From Pseudomicrostroma phylloplanum (taxonomy: Eukaryota > Basidiomycota > Exobasidiomycetes > Microstromatales): a stretch of DNA of 64,000 nucleotides. Below are positions 9,596 through 20,906 of this stretch, one piece after another. The stretch lies in the NCBI GenBank assembly GCA_039545275.1, contig BCHS01000006.1, positions 1 to 64,000 of the forward strand. The letters are read 5' to 3'. The notes under the pieces were generated by a model. It was not told the origin of the DNA, made no database searches, and saw only the letters and a list, made by a program, of their open reading frames with translations. A program made the position numbers and the translations under genes. Positions within the stretch are counted from its first letter, which is position 1. Every line of letters starts with the position of its first letter.

Positions 9596-12229
9596 ATGGC
9601 TGACGAAGACGACCTCTACGACGACCTCTACGCCCCAGACGCCGCAGACCAAGACGCCGCCGGTGACCCTTCCTCGCACAACCGCGACGACTTTGGGCTA
9701 GACGACGACGAAGCCGGCAGCGGCACACGGCAGGCAGCAGCTACCAACCAAGCAGGCGCAGCGGCCACCATGCCCGATAGCAAGGCCTCTGCTGCTGATC
9801 CCAGTAGCAGCAATGGCGGCACTGGTGGATCGGCGGGCAGCTTCATCCCCTCGTCCTCCTCCTCATCGTCGGCACCGCAGAGATCCTCCTTCATCCCTGC
9901 ACCCCAATCCAAGACTTCTGGCGGCGGTGGCTCCTCCTTCATCCCTCAGCAGTCTTCCGCCCAGCCTCAACAGCAGCAGCAGCAGCAGTATCAACAGTCA
10001 CCTCAATCACAGCATCAGCCTCAGCAGCCAGCCAGCGGGCTCCCAGCTTCGCTGCAGCAAAGACCTAGTCACTTGCCTCAACCGCTAGGACTCGGCGCCG
10101 GCAATGCGTATCACCAGCAGAACAATCACAGTGGTACGAGCAGCGGTGGAGGCGGCGGCGGAGGAGGAGGAGGCAACGAAGATGGGTGAGTACCGTAGAC
10201 AGTCGTTCGCATACCTTGCGAGTCAGAGGGATGCTCTTAGTGGTTCCCCAGCCGTCTCGGCCTTCACTCTTTGTCGAATAACGTTAGGGCTTCGGCACCT
10301 AGACTGCTGTCTTAGAAGCTCCTTAGAGTCTTGCTTCCTTTTGCTCTTACACCTCTGCCGCGAGCTGTATCGCTCACCGCTATCGCCCTTCTTTTCGCCC
10401 TATCGTCCTCTTCTCTCTCCCTTGCGTACAACTCTTATATCGCTCCATCGTCCTCATGCACGACTCGAATCTCCTCAACGTACCTATCCTGGAACCTCCA
10501 ACGCTCAACAATTTCGCTCCTTTTTGGACATCTCTGTCTTTCTCTTGTCGTCTATCGCAATGGCCTCCGCACTCTGTACTACCGATTCATCCCTCATAGT
10601 CAGAAGATGTTTGTCGGTGGACTCAGCTGGGATACCACCGAGAGTGTGTTGCTTTTCTCCCACTTACTTACGGCTACTACGCCAACGTGACCCGTATCCC
10701 GGCACTGACTACTGCCCCTTCGCGCCCTGCCCCACCAACAGACTCACTCAGGCAATACTTCTCCCAGTTCGGTAGGGTCCTCGACTGCAACATCATGAAG
10801 GATCCCAACACCGGCACTTCCAGGGGGTTCGGATTCCTCAAGTTCGAAGACGCAAAGTCAGTCAATGGCGTAATGGTCAGGGAGCACTGGCTGGACGGCA
10901 AGATCGTGAGTAGAACATGATCCAGCTGTCTGCGCTAGATGCCAGAGTTGAAGAGGCTGCCGAGCTGACATTGTCTTAATGTTGACTTGCAGATCGATCC
11001 CAAGCGAGCGATCCCTCGAGACTCTTCGTCCAAATCATCCAAGATCTTCGTCGGTGGAATCCCTCCCATCACCACCAGCGAATCTTTCCGACGCTGCTTT
11101 ACCCAGTTCGGACCCATCCTGGACCACAATCTCATGATGGACAAGGAGACCCAAAAGCCCAGAGGCTTCGGCTTCGTTACCTTTGAAAGCGAAGACTCTG
11201 GCAGGAGAGCTCTGGAGATGGACGGCCAAGTCATTCTCGATGGCAAGAATGTGAGTGATCATAAGGTGACGCGAAAGTTCTATGCTATCACTTTGCTGAC
11301 TTCTGGCTCCCCTCTCCTCTTTGTCGCAGGTCGACATCAAGCGGGCCACCTCCAAGAATGCCCCAGGCTCCAACAACAACCAGGACTCCAATACTTCCTC
11401 CACCAACAACCGCCGCAACAATCAGTCCGACCAATCTGCCACGTCAGACTTCTCCGTGACCCAAGCAGGCATGCAGGGAGGCGCCTTCAACCCCATGATG
11501 GCCGCCTCTGGAGCAGGTGGAATGGACATGAACGCCATGTCCTCCATGTTTGCGCAGAACGGCTGGGGCACAGGCCACTGGAATCCAGCCATGATGCAGC
11601 AGATGCTCATGACTGCCGCGGCACAAGGCGGGGGAGCAGGCGGCGCTGGAGCCGGTGGGCAGTGGAACCCGATGATGATGGGCATGGGGGGCATGGGTAT
11701 GGGCGGCATGGGCATGGGTATGGGCATGAACCCCATGATGGGAAGCTACGGTGGCATGGACAACAGCCAGTGGATGGGCGGAGGCGGAGCCGGCCAAGGC
11801 TACGGCGCCGGTGCTGGTGGCGGAGGCTACGGCCAACAGCAGCAGCAGCAGCAGCGAGGCGCAGGCAACTACGGCGGTATGAACCGAGGCGGATCCGCAG
11901 GAGCAATGGGCCAAGGTGCAGCTCAAGGCTACCAACGCAACAACAATGCCTCTCGAGCTACACCCACCGGTCCCTCAAGCCAAGGCTCTGGTCTTCCCGC
12001 TCGCAGCGGCCTGCCCCTTCGACCCTCACCTGCAGCTGGTGGAGGTAGTGCTGGAGGGAGAAGCCCTTCAGGAGCAGGTGCAGCTGGAGATGGGGCTCGT
12101 GGTAGAGATGCAAGTGGGAGCTCGAGTGCGGCTGCTGACCCTTGGAGGAGGGAGAGGAGCCCTTCACGTCGGGCTGCTGGAGGTGGGGGTGGAAGTGGGG
12201 GTGCGTATGAGGATAGACCGGTGAGGTGA
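9596..12229 (+). CDS. Two-RRM RNA-binding protein, Hrp1/Nab4 (Musashi/DAZAP)-like
   Basis: Five exons: 9596-10185, 10600-10643, 10742-10905, 10993-11250 and 11330-12229, giving 651 residues with all phases consistent. Two tandem RRMs are visible: RNP2 KMFVGGLSW with RNP1 RGFGFLKF, then RNP2 KIFVGGIPP with RNP1 RGFGFVTF, joined by the short linker IIDPKRAIPRD that is typical of Hrp1 and DAZAP1. The N-terminus is acidic (DEDDLYDDLY) then Ser/Gln/Gly-rich; the C-terminus is a Met/Gly-rich low-complexity tail with RG-containing repeats, prion-like in composition. Yeast Hrp1 binds UA-rich 3' UTR elements as part of cleavage factor IB, so a role in 3'-end processing or mRNA export is plausible. The first intron (414 nt) is unusually long for this window; exon 2 is only 44 nt. 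Confidence 0.88.
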
Positions 12230-12509
12230 GGTGAGCTAAGGCAGGAGTTGCATTCGTCAGAATCAAAAGGGGTGCAAGGGGATCATGTACGTCCTCATTC
12301 GTTCAGCTGGCTCAACCTGCTTCATCGATCCAATGGAACTCATGCTCAATGCTGACGCGCAGGGTACAGAGTGAGGGAGAGAAAGCATGCACATTTACAT
12401 TGAGGAGAGAAAGTGGATACAGCGCACAGATTGTACAGCGCTCTCGAAGAGTAGCGTGAGAATCAGCAAGGGTCCAGGACTGGCAGGACATGTCATGTCA
12501 TGTAGTAGA

Positions 12510-14807
12510 CTAGTGAGCTGATCCAGTCAGCTGATGGAGAGCCGCTCCGATGTGCATCGAGGCGGTAGGCGAGCCGTCTTGCGCATCGCGCTTGCCGTCG
12601 AGGATCGCAAGAGCCGCTTGGACAGCGTCGCTTTGGGCGTGACTGGCATCTCCATTGGCCTCGTCAAGTGAGCCAGTAAGTGCCTTCGACGCCCGCTTTG
12701 CTGAGCGGCCGGTCAGAGTCGACAGCGAGGCAGGGAGAACTACGTAGGAGCTCCTACTTCGCAGGTCTTTGATGCTCCCTCTTTCCTCGCTGAGCTGTGC
12801 TGAAGCGCAAGTCTGAGTCCAATCAGGGGACTGAGGCATCGAGTATCGCATGCACCCTCCCAGGCTGAGAGTTGGTGACAGAAGACCCGAGCTCGCCTTG
12901 GAGCGTGAGGTCGAGCTGCTCGAGACGGAGGAGCGTGCAAGCTGGAGCAGACCAAGGCCAAGTGAGGTCGAGGTGGTGCAAGGCTGTGAGCATGAGTCTT
13001 CACTTTTGATACAGTCGGTACGATCAGCTCGAGCCAGCAGCAGGGGACGCTGAGCGCCCCGACTGCTAGGACTAGTCGGGCCCGAGTCTGCTGTACGGGC
13101 ACGACCCAGCAGGAAAGGTCGCGGCACGAAGGAAGATCGCGGGAGTCTGGAAGATACCGAGGATGACATCAAGCCGTCATGAATGGTGGAAGGTAGCTCC
13201 TGGCACGCTGCGATTGAGCTCGCCGATCCAAGATCTGGTACACCAGTGAGTCCTGGCGAGAGGTGGTCCGACGGGTCCAATGCTTCGGCGCAGGCCAATG
13301 GCAGCGAAGAAGAAGTCGTCAAGCGCGCCGTTGAGCATTGCGGCCAAGATTGAGATGTCCCAGGGACTTGCCTATCTGACTGGCACAGCAGAGTCTCAGC
13401 AGGATGTCTGGTGTCGGTATCAATGCCGTCCTGACCGAGGTGCACTGCAAGCTGCTCGACGTCATCGCTTGGAGTGGTCAGCGCAAAGCACGATAGCTCT
13501 ACGACTTCCACGGATGTGTCAGAGCCTTGATCGTCGAACGGAAGGGAGGGTGTATAGGCATCGGCAAAGGCCGATTTTGTGCCTGGGCCAAATGTGTTGC
13601 TCGACCTCAGCTGAGACCTTGCGGCTGGCTCAACGTCCTGAGCGACGTCTTCGTTATCGCCTTTACCTCCATCCTGGTCCTCTCCATTGCCGTTGGGTCG
13701 GCGGGAGCCTTGGACGATGCCCATGCCTTCCACGACAGCCTCGTAATCATCGATAGGTCCCTCTGTGACGATGTCAGTTCGGCTGGTGTCCATGAGCGGC
13801 GACGGAGAAAGAGGCCGCCAGCTTGGTAGCTGTACCGGTGCTTCGTTCTGCTGAAATACGACGCCGAGCTGCAAGGTGGTCATACTGGCGAGCTGTCCGA
13901 CCTCACATGCATCGAGACTGTCGACCAGCGTGTTTGAGTCTGCTTCAATGATGTCTTGTTCGGTCAGCTGGATTCGTCCACTCATGCGTATTGCACGTCC
14001 TCGCGAGGCCTGAGCGGCGTACCCAGCGTCGGAGAGAGTGGAGCTGGAGGACGGCATTACGCACTGCCAGTTGAAGATCGAGGACGATCGTGATGGAACA
14101 TTTGACGAGCGAGCCTCTGGAGATTCTGCAACGGAATCTCTGAGCCTAGCGTAAGGCAGCTCACTATCCTCCAAGCTATCGATTGAGGATCGTCGAGATG
14201 CAGAGCGAGCTTGCAAGCTACTATCGCCGGCTTTGGCAATACGAATGACTGAGCGTCGAAGCTTGCGAAGTGGTGAGGGGCGATCCTGCTTGAGTTGTGA
14301 GGAAGATGCCGGATAGCGAGGCTTCAATCCGCCAGGAGAGGAAGGAGGCATCCAAAAGGGTCTCTGAGCAAGGGGTTGAGGGTAGAAAGCCAAGTCCATG
14401 CTCTCTCCGCACGAAAGCTCCGTGTTGATGAGCAGAGCAGAGGCCGAAGACAGAGGAGGCGTGGTAGGTGCGGCTGCCCCTGGCAAATCATGAAGACTGA
14501 ATGGCAGTCCGTCGGTGAGAGGTGCTGGCGTAGCGCTAGATCGAGAAAGAGAGCTCGCCAGATGTCCTTCATAGTCGTCGACGGAAACGATGGGCTTGGT
14601 GCTCGACCCAGTCAAGTATGCGCCCGTCTGGAAAGCCCGGATGACATGAGGCTTGCGTACCTTTGGCTTGCAGCGCTGTCGAAGGGAGACGAAGGCCACC
14701 GGTATACGGCGTGGAGAGGAGGCAGGGTAAGCACGGGTGGGGTTCTTGCGGCCGAGGGGCGACTTTGCACGGCGAGCTGGAGAGCTGTATAGCGTGGACG
14801 AGAGCAT
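12510..14807 (-). CDS. Hypothetical Ser-rich protein
   Basis: A 765-residue open frame from ATG 14807 to TAG 12510, with no recognisable domain. The N-terminus is basic (ARRAKSPLGRK, KPKVRKPHVIRAF), the rest is Ser/Asp/Leu-rich and likely disordered, with many SP/TP sites. No signal peptide or membrane segment is evident. It converges on the RRM gene (280 bp between stops) and diverges from the LCL3-like gene. The length of the uninterrupted frame and the ATG start argue that it is real. Function unknown. Confidence 0.7.
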   Translation of the reverse strand: MLSSTLYSSPARRAKSPLGRKNPTRAYPASSPRRIPVAFVSLRQRCKPKVRKPHVIRAFQTGAYLTGSSTKPIVSVDDYEGHLASSLSRSSATPAPLTDGLPFSLHDLPGAAAPTTPPLSSASALLINTELSCGESMDLAFYPQPLAQRPFWMPPSSPGGLKPRYPASSSQLKQDRPSPLRKLRRSVIRIAKAGDSSLQARSASRRSSIDSLEDSELPYARLRDSVAESPEARSSNVPSRSSSIFNWQCVMPSSSSTLSDAGYAAQASRGRAIRMSGRIQLTEQDIIEADSNTLVDSLDACEVGQLASMTTLQLGVVFQQNEAPVQLPSWRPLSPSPLMDTSRTDIVTEGPIDDYEAVVEGMGIVQGSRRPNGNGEDQDGGKGDNEDVAQDVEPAARSQLRSSNTFGPGTKSAFADAYTPSLPFDDQGSDTSVEVVELSCFALTTPSDDVEQLAVHLGQDGIDTDTRHPAETLLCQSDRQVPGTSQSWPQCSTARLTTSSSLPLACAEALDPSDHLSPGLTGVPDLGSASSIAACQELPSTIHDGLMSSSVSSRLPRSSFVPRPFLLGRARTADSGPTSPSSRGAQRPLLLARADRTDCIKSEDSCSQPCTTSTSLGLGLLQLARSSVSSSSTSRSKASSGLLSPTLSLGGCMRYSMPQSPDWTQTCASAQLSEERGSIKDLRSRSSYVVLPASLSTLTGRSAKRASKALTGSLDEANGDASHAQSDAVQAALAILDGKRDAQDGSPTASMHIGAALHQLTGSAH

Positions 14808-15495
14808 TGCAGTGCGATGGGGTGATACAGCCGAGGACCTGAAGCTTTGGTGACAGAGATCGAGAGCGAGCGAGAGAATAGGGGTGTGAGTCGCGTTCGA
14901 GGTGCCGAAGCGGCAATCGGTAGCCAGCTGTTAATGTTAGTGAGCCGCAGGAAAGATTTGTAGCAAAGGAGTGTGGTGCGTAGGGCGTGCGGATGGAGGC
15001 TGTTTCTGTACGAGGGAGGTGGCGAACGTTGAAGTAGAATGGTAGGGAAGAGGTACCGAGAGTCCCGTCGGCCGCTTCCCTCAGGCAGTGACTGAGGCCA
15101 AGTCAGCCGGAGCTACCAATCATCCACGGGCAGGCACCGAAGGAGAGATCAGCCCGGACCTAGCAGTCTCCGGCCCGATCGAGCCGAACGAGACATGATT
15201 ACGGAGAGATTAGAGCTACCAGCCTCGGTCTCTTCAACTGTTGTGGACCATGTCATTCCTGCTTTCCATCTCAGCCGAGGTGCCGTAAGTGATGAGCGGT
15301 GGTAGGCGCTGCCTCGCTTGAGGTCATCTGGGTGTTGATTCGGAGTTCGAACGTGTCCTGCACCCTTGTCAGATTTTCCGCTCGGCTGCTCCTCCTTCCC
15401 GCAGAGACCAACACCTTGAATAGATTTGCCTGCTCCTACTCCTCCTCATCCCCGATCGTACGCAGCATTCTCATTGCTGTCAACGGCCTCAGATC
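14808..15495. promoter_or_regulatory. Divergent promoter region, Ser-rich gene and LCL3-like gene
   Basis: 688 bp between two divergent start codons with no open frame of note. It presumably carries both promoters. I see no named binding site or RNA gene. Confidence 0.45.
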
Positions 15496-16761
15496 ATGAC
15501 GAATGCTTCTGGAGTCGCTCGTGATGCTTGGGTTGGCTGTAGCTCGTGGTGGAGTCAGCCTCCCGCCCCCGAAGCTGCGCCTACGATCCGACCTGCGCCC
15601 CCCACACAACCTCGTCACCCCGCCGCCTCGATGCGCTCCCCTCTCGAGCCTTCCGAGTCCTCACCTCCTCTCTTCAGCCTTCCAGGCCTCCAATCGGTTC
15701 TGGACGACTTGTACCATCACGCCTTCGCAACACCCCTGGGAACAGCCATCACCGGCGCACTTGTCAGCTCAGGCTCACTGATCATCTACTGGAGATACTT
15801 TCGCAGACTCAAGAGCGCAGATTACATTACGCCAAAGGAGCTGAAGTGGCGGAGCGCGCTGGTGGGGAAGGTGACGCAGTGAGTGATTCAAGCAGAGCTG
15901 TGAGTACCGATCCTATGCTGACCGTCCCCTCTCTTGCCTCTGTTGCAGTGTGGGAGATGCTGATGGATTCCGCTTGGTGAGTGCCTAGCGGCTCAACATT
16001 CAGCTTGTTCGACAGAGTCAAGCTGATCCCATCTCTACCTGCCTCTCTTCCCCTTTTAGTACCACCAACCCGGCCCTCCCTTAATCCGCAATCTCCTCTA
16101 CCCAGTTCCAACCACCGCAAAGGCCCTCAAAGACCAGACAATCTCTGTTCGCCTGGCAGGGGCAGACGCACCAGAGTCGGCTCACTTTGGTAAAGTGGAG
16201 CAGCCATTTGCAAAAGAGGCTAGGGCATTGCTGGTGAAGCTTGTGGAGGGGAAGAGGGTACGATGTGAGGTGAGTTGCAAACTGTGTGGCCAAGCGCTGA
16301 AGAGGCTAGGACAGCGGCAGCTCACGCCCCTCTCGCTCCCCCTCGCCTCCCCCTTCTCCTCTCTTTACAGGTGGCCCACATAGACCAATACAAGCGCGTA
16401 GTAGCCACACCCTACGTCTGGACCTTCCCCTACATATTCGGACCCACCAATGTGTCCCTCGCCCTAGTCCAAGCGGGGCTAGCAACCGTATACCGGCAAT
16501 CGGGCGCAGCATACGGCACAGCGGGATTCTTCTCGAGGGTGCTGCTGAATGACCCCAATGGACTTGGCAGGCTGGAGAGGGCGGAGAAGTTTGCTAGGTA
16601 AGTGGTCACACTGTCGTGGCCGCAATACACCAGGGAGCATAACGTTGACTCTCCTGGCATATCTCTCTGCGCCCAGGCTGAGGAAGAAGGGCATCTGGAG
16701 TCTGGGCAAGAAGTTCGTCTCACCGGAAGAGTATAAGAAGAAGACGAAGGGCTCGGCATGA
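15496..16761 (+). CDS. LCL3: LCL3-like membrane-anchored staphylococcal-nuclease-fold endonuclease
   Basis: Five exons (15496-15878, 15949-15976, 16060-16269, 16371-16597, 16677-16761) give 310 residues, close to other fungal LCL3 proteins. An N-terminal hydrophobic helix (around residues 78-98, TPLGTAITGALVSSGSLIIY) precedes KWRSALVGKVTHVGDADGF, the start of the nuclease fold. SNase-type catalytic positions are present: VRLAGADAPES (Arg and Asp), VEQPFAKEA (Glu) and DQYKRVVATPYVW (Arg). The C-terminus LRKKGIWSLGKKFVSPEEYKK matches the family ending. LCL3 is membrane-bound, reported as mitochondrial, and its physiological substrate is not established. Exon 2 is only 28 nt and encodes the turn HVGDADGFRL; a gene finder could easily miss it. 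Confidence 0.92.
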
Positions 16762-16892
16762 CGCTCTGTCTAGAGCCAGAGACGTTCGGAAAGACGAAGA
16801 CAGATGTATTGCAGTGGGGCTTCACCAATCAGCGACCGATACCCGTACAGAGCAATGTTACTATTCCATACAACCGTCATCGCCTCCTCTGC

Positions 16893-19800
16893 TCAATCAC
16901 CAATGGCCTTGAGCAGTCGAGCTAGCCTCCTCCTCCCCTCCTCTCGATCGACCCTAGGTCGCTTGCTGACCGGACTGCTGCTGTGTACATCCGACCCATG
17001 ACCTGCTGGGCTAGACGCTTTCCTCTTCTGACCCTCTGTGGCACCGTTGCCTGCAGCAGATGTGGGCTGGCGCTCGGTGGGAGTGGCCAGAATCGGAGCG
17101 AGGGTGCTGGTGGCTGGTCGCTTGCTCGGGCCTTGCAGAAGACCAGGCGTAGGCACAGCGTTCACCACACCACCTGGGGTTGCCTGCTTTGCCACAGCGG
17201 AGGGTCCTCCAGCCTGCTGAGGAGGAGGAGAGCGAACAGTCGTACTTCTAGGCTCGATCTGCTTGCCCGTAGTCTGAGCATGCTGCAACAGCTCACCTAC
17301 GAACTTGCCTAGAGGCCTGAGCTCTTTCTCTCCCCTCCCCGCCCGATCAACGCTGCGCTCCCCTCTGTGCGGGCGAGGCTCAGCCCACGAGTCCGCTTCT
17401 GTCTCTCCTGTACGATCAGGCGAGTCAGCCCAGCTATCATCTGCTTCTTCTTCCTCTTCGTGTCGATTGCCAGCAGCATCAGCTGCCTTCCTCTGCTCTG
17501 CGAGCCATGCCTGCTCCTGCCTGATCTCCTCTTGCTCCTCGCGAAGACGGCGAAGATCGTCGAGATCGGCCGAGCTGGCTTCTGGCCGAGGAGCAGTGGT
17601 AGCAGTCTGGGCAATGCTCTCCACAGACTCGGTCGTCGAGGATTCTTTGCCGTTGTTGCCAACAGGAAGTTCAGTGGATCCGGCATCCTTACGCATGCGC
17701 TTCAGTGCTTCCAGAGTCGAGATGCCTGACTGGATGGAGAGCAGGCGTGGTGCTTGTCTTGCTGGGACTGCTACAGCCGCTAGCCTCTGTCGTCGAGGCG
17801 AGGAAGGACTGACGAGGGCTGCGTTGGACATTTGAGCAGGCGACACCACAGCAGCCCGCGCTGCAGTCTGAGGTGATACCACTGCTGGCTGCGATAGAGT
17901 CACTGAGTCTTCGCTGATCTCAATGACTTCGTTCCGGTCCCTGGCCGAGCCTGACGAAGTGATCTCGATGGCAGCCTCTGCAGGGCTGGGGATCTCCCTC
18001 TCAGCTTGTCGTATACCGACTAGGACAGGTGCAGATGACTCGTCGCCACTGTCGGGTACCAGCTCCCTCTGCTGCTCATTGGTGGCTTCGGAAGATCTCT
18101 GATCCTCTGCGTCGGCAGGAAGAGCAGTTGCGGACCGTCCTGTGCTTGCTGCTTGATCGAGCTGCTCTGCTTCTGCAGCAGCGAAACTCCTCTGCGACTC
18201 GTCTTCTTCGTCAATCATCACTTGCTGAAGACGTCGTCTGGCCGTCTGCGAGCGTTGGGTAGTCGATCGAGGCATTTCTTCCTCAGAATCGCTTTCTTGA
18301 TCCTGAATGATCGAACGAGTCAGTGCGCGAGCGTGTTCGCGGGAAGAGCGATTGGGTAGTGCATGGTACGACTGACGTTCACTCCTACAAGGACTGTCAG
18401 GTGCCTCGTCCGAGCTGCTCGGGACTGCTTGTTTCCCGTTGTTGTGCTTGTGCCTGTCAAGTCTGGGTCTGCTACTCTTCGGACGTGCTATCGATGCGGG
18501 AAGGGCGCTGGTTGGTCGCCAGGACTCGTCCTCTTCTACACGTGCCTTTGAGAACACCAAGCGACTCTGACGATCCTTGCCTAGACCCTGCTTGTTCACA
18601 GACAGTGTTGATCTCGAAGGCACGTACGTTGCAGCTGTACGAGATGCCGGAGTGACCTTGCGTTGACCAGCAGCGCGATCTGTCTTGACGGCCAAAGATG
18701 ACGTGGAAGCGACTGGAGATCTTCTGTCTTCTTCGGACGCCGAAACTTGGAGGAGAGCATACCATTGCTTCTGCTGCCAAGCGTTAGCCCTTTTGACTGA
18801 TCCGGGTACTCGCCCATCGCAGACCAGAGTCGACGTCCCTCGCCTCCTGGGCGGAGGAGGAAGCATGATCTCAATGATTTGATGAACAGCTGGCCTACGT
18901 CGACGAAAGATGCTCGCGATCGACTCGGCCCGGCGGTGAGAGTCATCCAGGACGGGCGCACGAGCTTCCGCTGCCTGCCACACAGCAGCCGACGAGCTGG
19001 CTGATACCGAGGCCCTCGCAGTGTCGGGTCGATCTCTGTCCGGGCTCTGGGATGTGCTGGCTGCCGTTTGGGTGCTTCGCTCGACCTCGAGGACGTCCTC
19101 ATCGACCGATACATCTTGCTTGCCGCGAGTCAACGAGAATGTCTCGTCAGCAGTGTTGTAAAGCTCTTTCGCAGGAGCCTGTTTAGCCTCTGTTGGTGCG
19201 TCTTCAACCATGCCCTCTGCATCGCTGTCGAGTCGGACAGCCGGCGTACGAGAGGAATCGGGGGGGAGGCCACCGCCAGTCCTCTCTTGTGATAGCGAGG
19301 CGTCGCCGAGCTCACCGGGCAACGATGGCGCGGGACTGTTCAGCAGAAACGGTAGGCTCTCGTCGACGTTCACCATGGGCGCCGCCGCCGGCATGGCTCG
19401 ACTGAGATCCTTGACTGGGGAGGGCTTGGGGCTTGGGTTTGACTTGCCTTGGTCTTCCCAGCTGCCACCGGGGTTGACGGCCACACTCCAACCAGCTTCG
19501 AGTGGAGGCGCTGGTGAGCCTGAGGCAGCTGAACCCTCGTCTCTCGAAACGTCGGACGATGAGGCTTGACTCATATCAGGGGAGGAAGCCGTTGCACCAG
19601 CAGCGTTCCAGCTGGCCAGATTGGGTCTCCCAATGGTCTCTGCGGAGGCCGTGAATGTTGGGCTTCGCTGTAGTTGCTCAGCGTGGTCATCGTCTGACTT
19701 TTGCGCAGGCGTGAAGAGCTGGCTCAAGGGAGTTGATGTGGTGTTGGGATGCCTCTGCACAGAGTGAGGCTCGGAGACGGGAGAGCTGCTCTCGTGGGGC

Positions 19801-20906
19801 CGGTTGAGGGGGTCAGCCCGCAAGAAGTACGTCGCCCGTTGTGTGAGAGGTATAGCTATCTCATCTGTCGTAGGAGCAGTCTCTGGCCGAGATATTCCTG
19901 CGACGAAATCAGGGGCACCTTGGGAATCGCTGGACTGACTCTGCGTTTGGCTGTCGCTCTGTGCTACGCTAGATGCATCAGCATGGGCGGAGGGGGTGAA
20001 TGGTACGATGGGCTGGCGTGGTAGGGCGTCCCAGACAGGGACAGAGTCTTGGCTTTCGAGCACTGAGAGCCCGAAGCTACCCCAATCGTGACGGCCCTCG
20101 GGGGTGCATCCTGAGGGGAGCTGATCGTCTGAGGCAGCGGCAGTCCCGCCAGTCGAGGCGTTCGTGGCACGTCCTTTCGTAGCTGAGCGAAGCTCAATCA
20201 TGTCCAGAGATGTACTTTCTGGCTCTTTCTCGAGCAGAGCAGACACGCAAGAAGACGCGGCTGAGCTCCTCGCGTCGAGTCTCGCGTCTACCTCAGACTC
20301 TGGTGCCGCCGCGGATAGAGATTGCAGCAATGGTTCTCCTGGCGCCGGGCCGGAAACGTGTGGAGGATGGGCCTTGATGGGCGAGGAAAGAGCCTGCTCC
20401 TCTTCAGTGGCGAGTTGCGAAACCTTGTTAGCTTTGGACAGCTTGCGAGGTTCCTGACCTTGGACTAGAGCGGCTGATCGCGAGCCGAAGCCCCAATGCA
20501 CCTGTGGAAGGCTAGTAGGAGAGGTCGCAAGGACTGCTGCAGCGGGTGTACTCGGTGCCGCAAGGCCTGCTTCGTGGCTTGAAGCCAGGAGCTTCCCAGA
20601 TGCGAAGTCTCCGTCGGCAGCAGAAGTGGCGTGAAGGGGTGCTGCTAGGTCCGCACCACTGGCCTTGGCGTCTCTACTTTGAGCCGGGTGCTCGTTCTGG
20701 TCATCTGCTCCGCTGGAGTCTGGGACGGCTGCCAACGGATATGGCGCATCAAGCAATGCGCCCTCTTTCGCCTGTTGGATCATCTCGGATACTTGGGCAA
20801 GGCGATTGAGAGGCTCACGATGTGCATGGACAAGTTGTGAGGAAGCGGGTGAAGGCGAGGGAGGAACGCGAGAAGGAGAAGGACGCGGAGGAGAGGATGC
20901 CTTCAT
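16893..20906 (-). CDS. Large disordered hypothetical protein
   Basis: A single 1337-residue frame from the ATG at 20906; the open frame extends 24 nt further upstream but only from a GTG. Composition is Ser/Ala/Glu/Pro-rich throughout with many SP motifs. A more structured-looking island lies near the middle (RRRPAVHQIIEIMLPPPPRR, then WQQKQWYALLQV), a Glu/Arg-rich coiled coil appears later (LRRLREEQEEIRQEQAW), and the end is basic (SKRPRVDREEGRRRLARLLK), resembling a nuclear localisation signal. This suggests a nuclear scaffold or regulatory protein, but no family was recognised. It is divergent to PEX6. Confidence 0.72.
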   Translation of the reverse strand: MKASSPPRPSPSRVPPSPSPASSQLVHAHREPLNRLAQVSEMIQQAKEGALLDAPYPLAAVPDSSGADDQNEHPAQSRDAKASGADLAAPLHATSAADGDFASGKLLASSHEAGLAAPSTPAAAVLATSPTSLPQVHWGFGSRSAALVQGQEPRKLSKANKVSQLATEEEQALSSPIKAHPPHVSGPAPGEPLLQSLSAAAPESEVDARLDARSSAASSCVSALLEKEPESTSLDMIELRSATKGRATNASTGGTAAASDDQLPSGCTPEGRHDWGSFGLSVLESQDSVPVWDALPRQPIVPFTPSAHADASSVAQSDSQTQSQSSDSQGAPDFVAGISRPETAPTTDEIAIPLTQRATYFLRADPLNRPHESSSPVSEPHSVQRHPNTTSTPLSQLFTPAQKSDDDHAEQLQRSPTFTASAETIGRPNLASWNAAGATASSPDMSQASSSDVSRDEGSAASGSPAPPLEAGWSVAVNPGGSWEDQGKSNPSPKPSPVKDLSRAMPAAAPMVNVDESLPFLLNSPAPSLPGELGDASLSQERTGGGLPPDSSRTPAVRLDSDAEGMVEDAPTEAKQAPAKELYNTADETFSLTRGKQDVSVDEDVLEVERSTQTAASTSQSPDRDRPDTARASVSASSSAAVWQAAEARAPVLDDSHRRAESIASIFRRRRPAVHQIIEIMLPPPPRRRGTSTLVCDGRVPGSVKRANAWQQKQWYALLQVSASEEDRRSPVASTSSLAVKTDRAAGQRKVTPASRTAATYVPSRSTLSVNKQGLGKDRQSRLVFSKARVEEDESWRPTSALPASIARPKSSRPRLDRHKHNNGKQAVPSSSDEAPDSPCRSERQSYHALPNRSSREHARALTRSIIQDQESDSEEEMPRSTTQRSQTARRRLQQVMIDEEDESQRSFAAAEAEQLDQAASTGRSATALPADAEDQRSSEATNEQQRELVPDSGDESSAPVLVGIRQAEREIPSPAEAAIEITSSGSARDRNEVIEISEDSVTLSQPAVVSPQTAARAAVVSPAQMSNAALVSPSSPRRQRLAAVAVPARQAPRLLSIQSGISTLEALKRMRKDAGSTELPVGNNGKESSTTESVESIAQTATTAPRPEASSADLDDLRRLREEQEEIRQEQAWLAEQRKAADAAGNRHEEEEEADDSWADSPDRTGETEADSWAEPRPHRGERSVDRAGRGEKELRPLGKFVGELLQHAQTTGKQIEPRSTTVRSPPPQQAGGPSAVAKQATPGGVVNAVPTPGLLQGPSKRPATSTLAPILATPTERQPTSAAGNGATEGQKRKASSPAGHGSDVHSSSPVSKRPRVDREEGRRRLARLLKAIGD

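Noticed and set aside
11444..11935. Minus-strand His/Ala-rich frame opposite the RRM gene
   Set aside because: Antisense of the Met/Gly-rich tail; no independent evidence.
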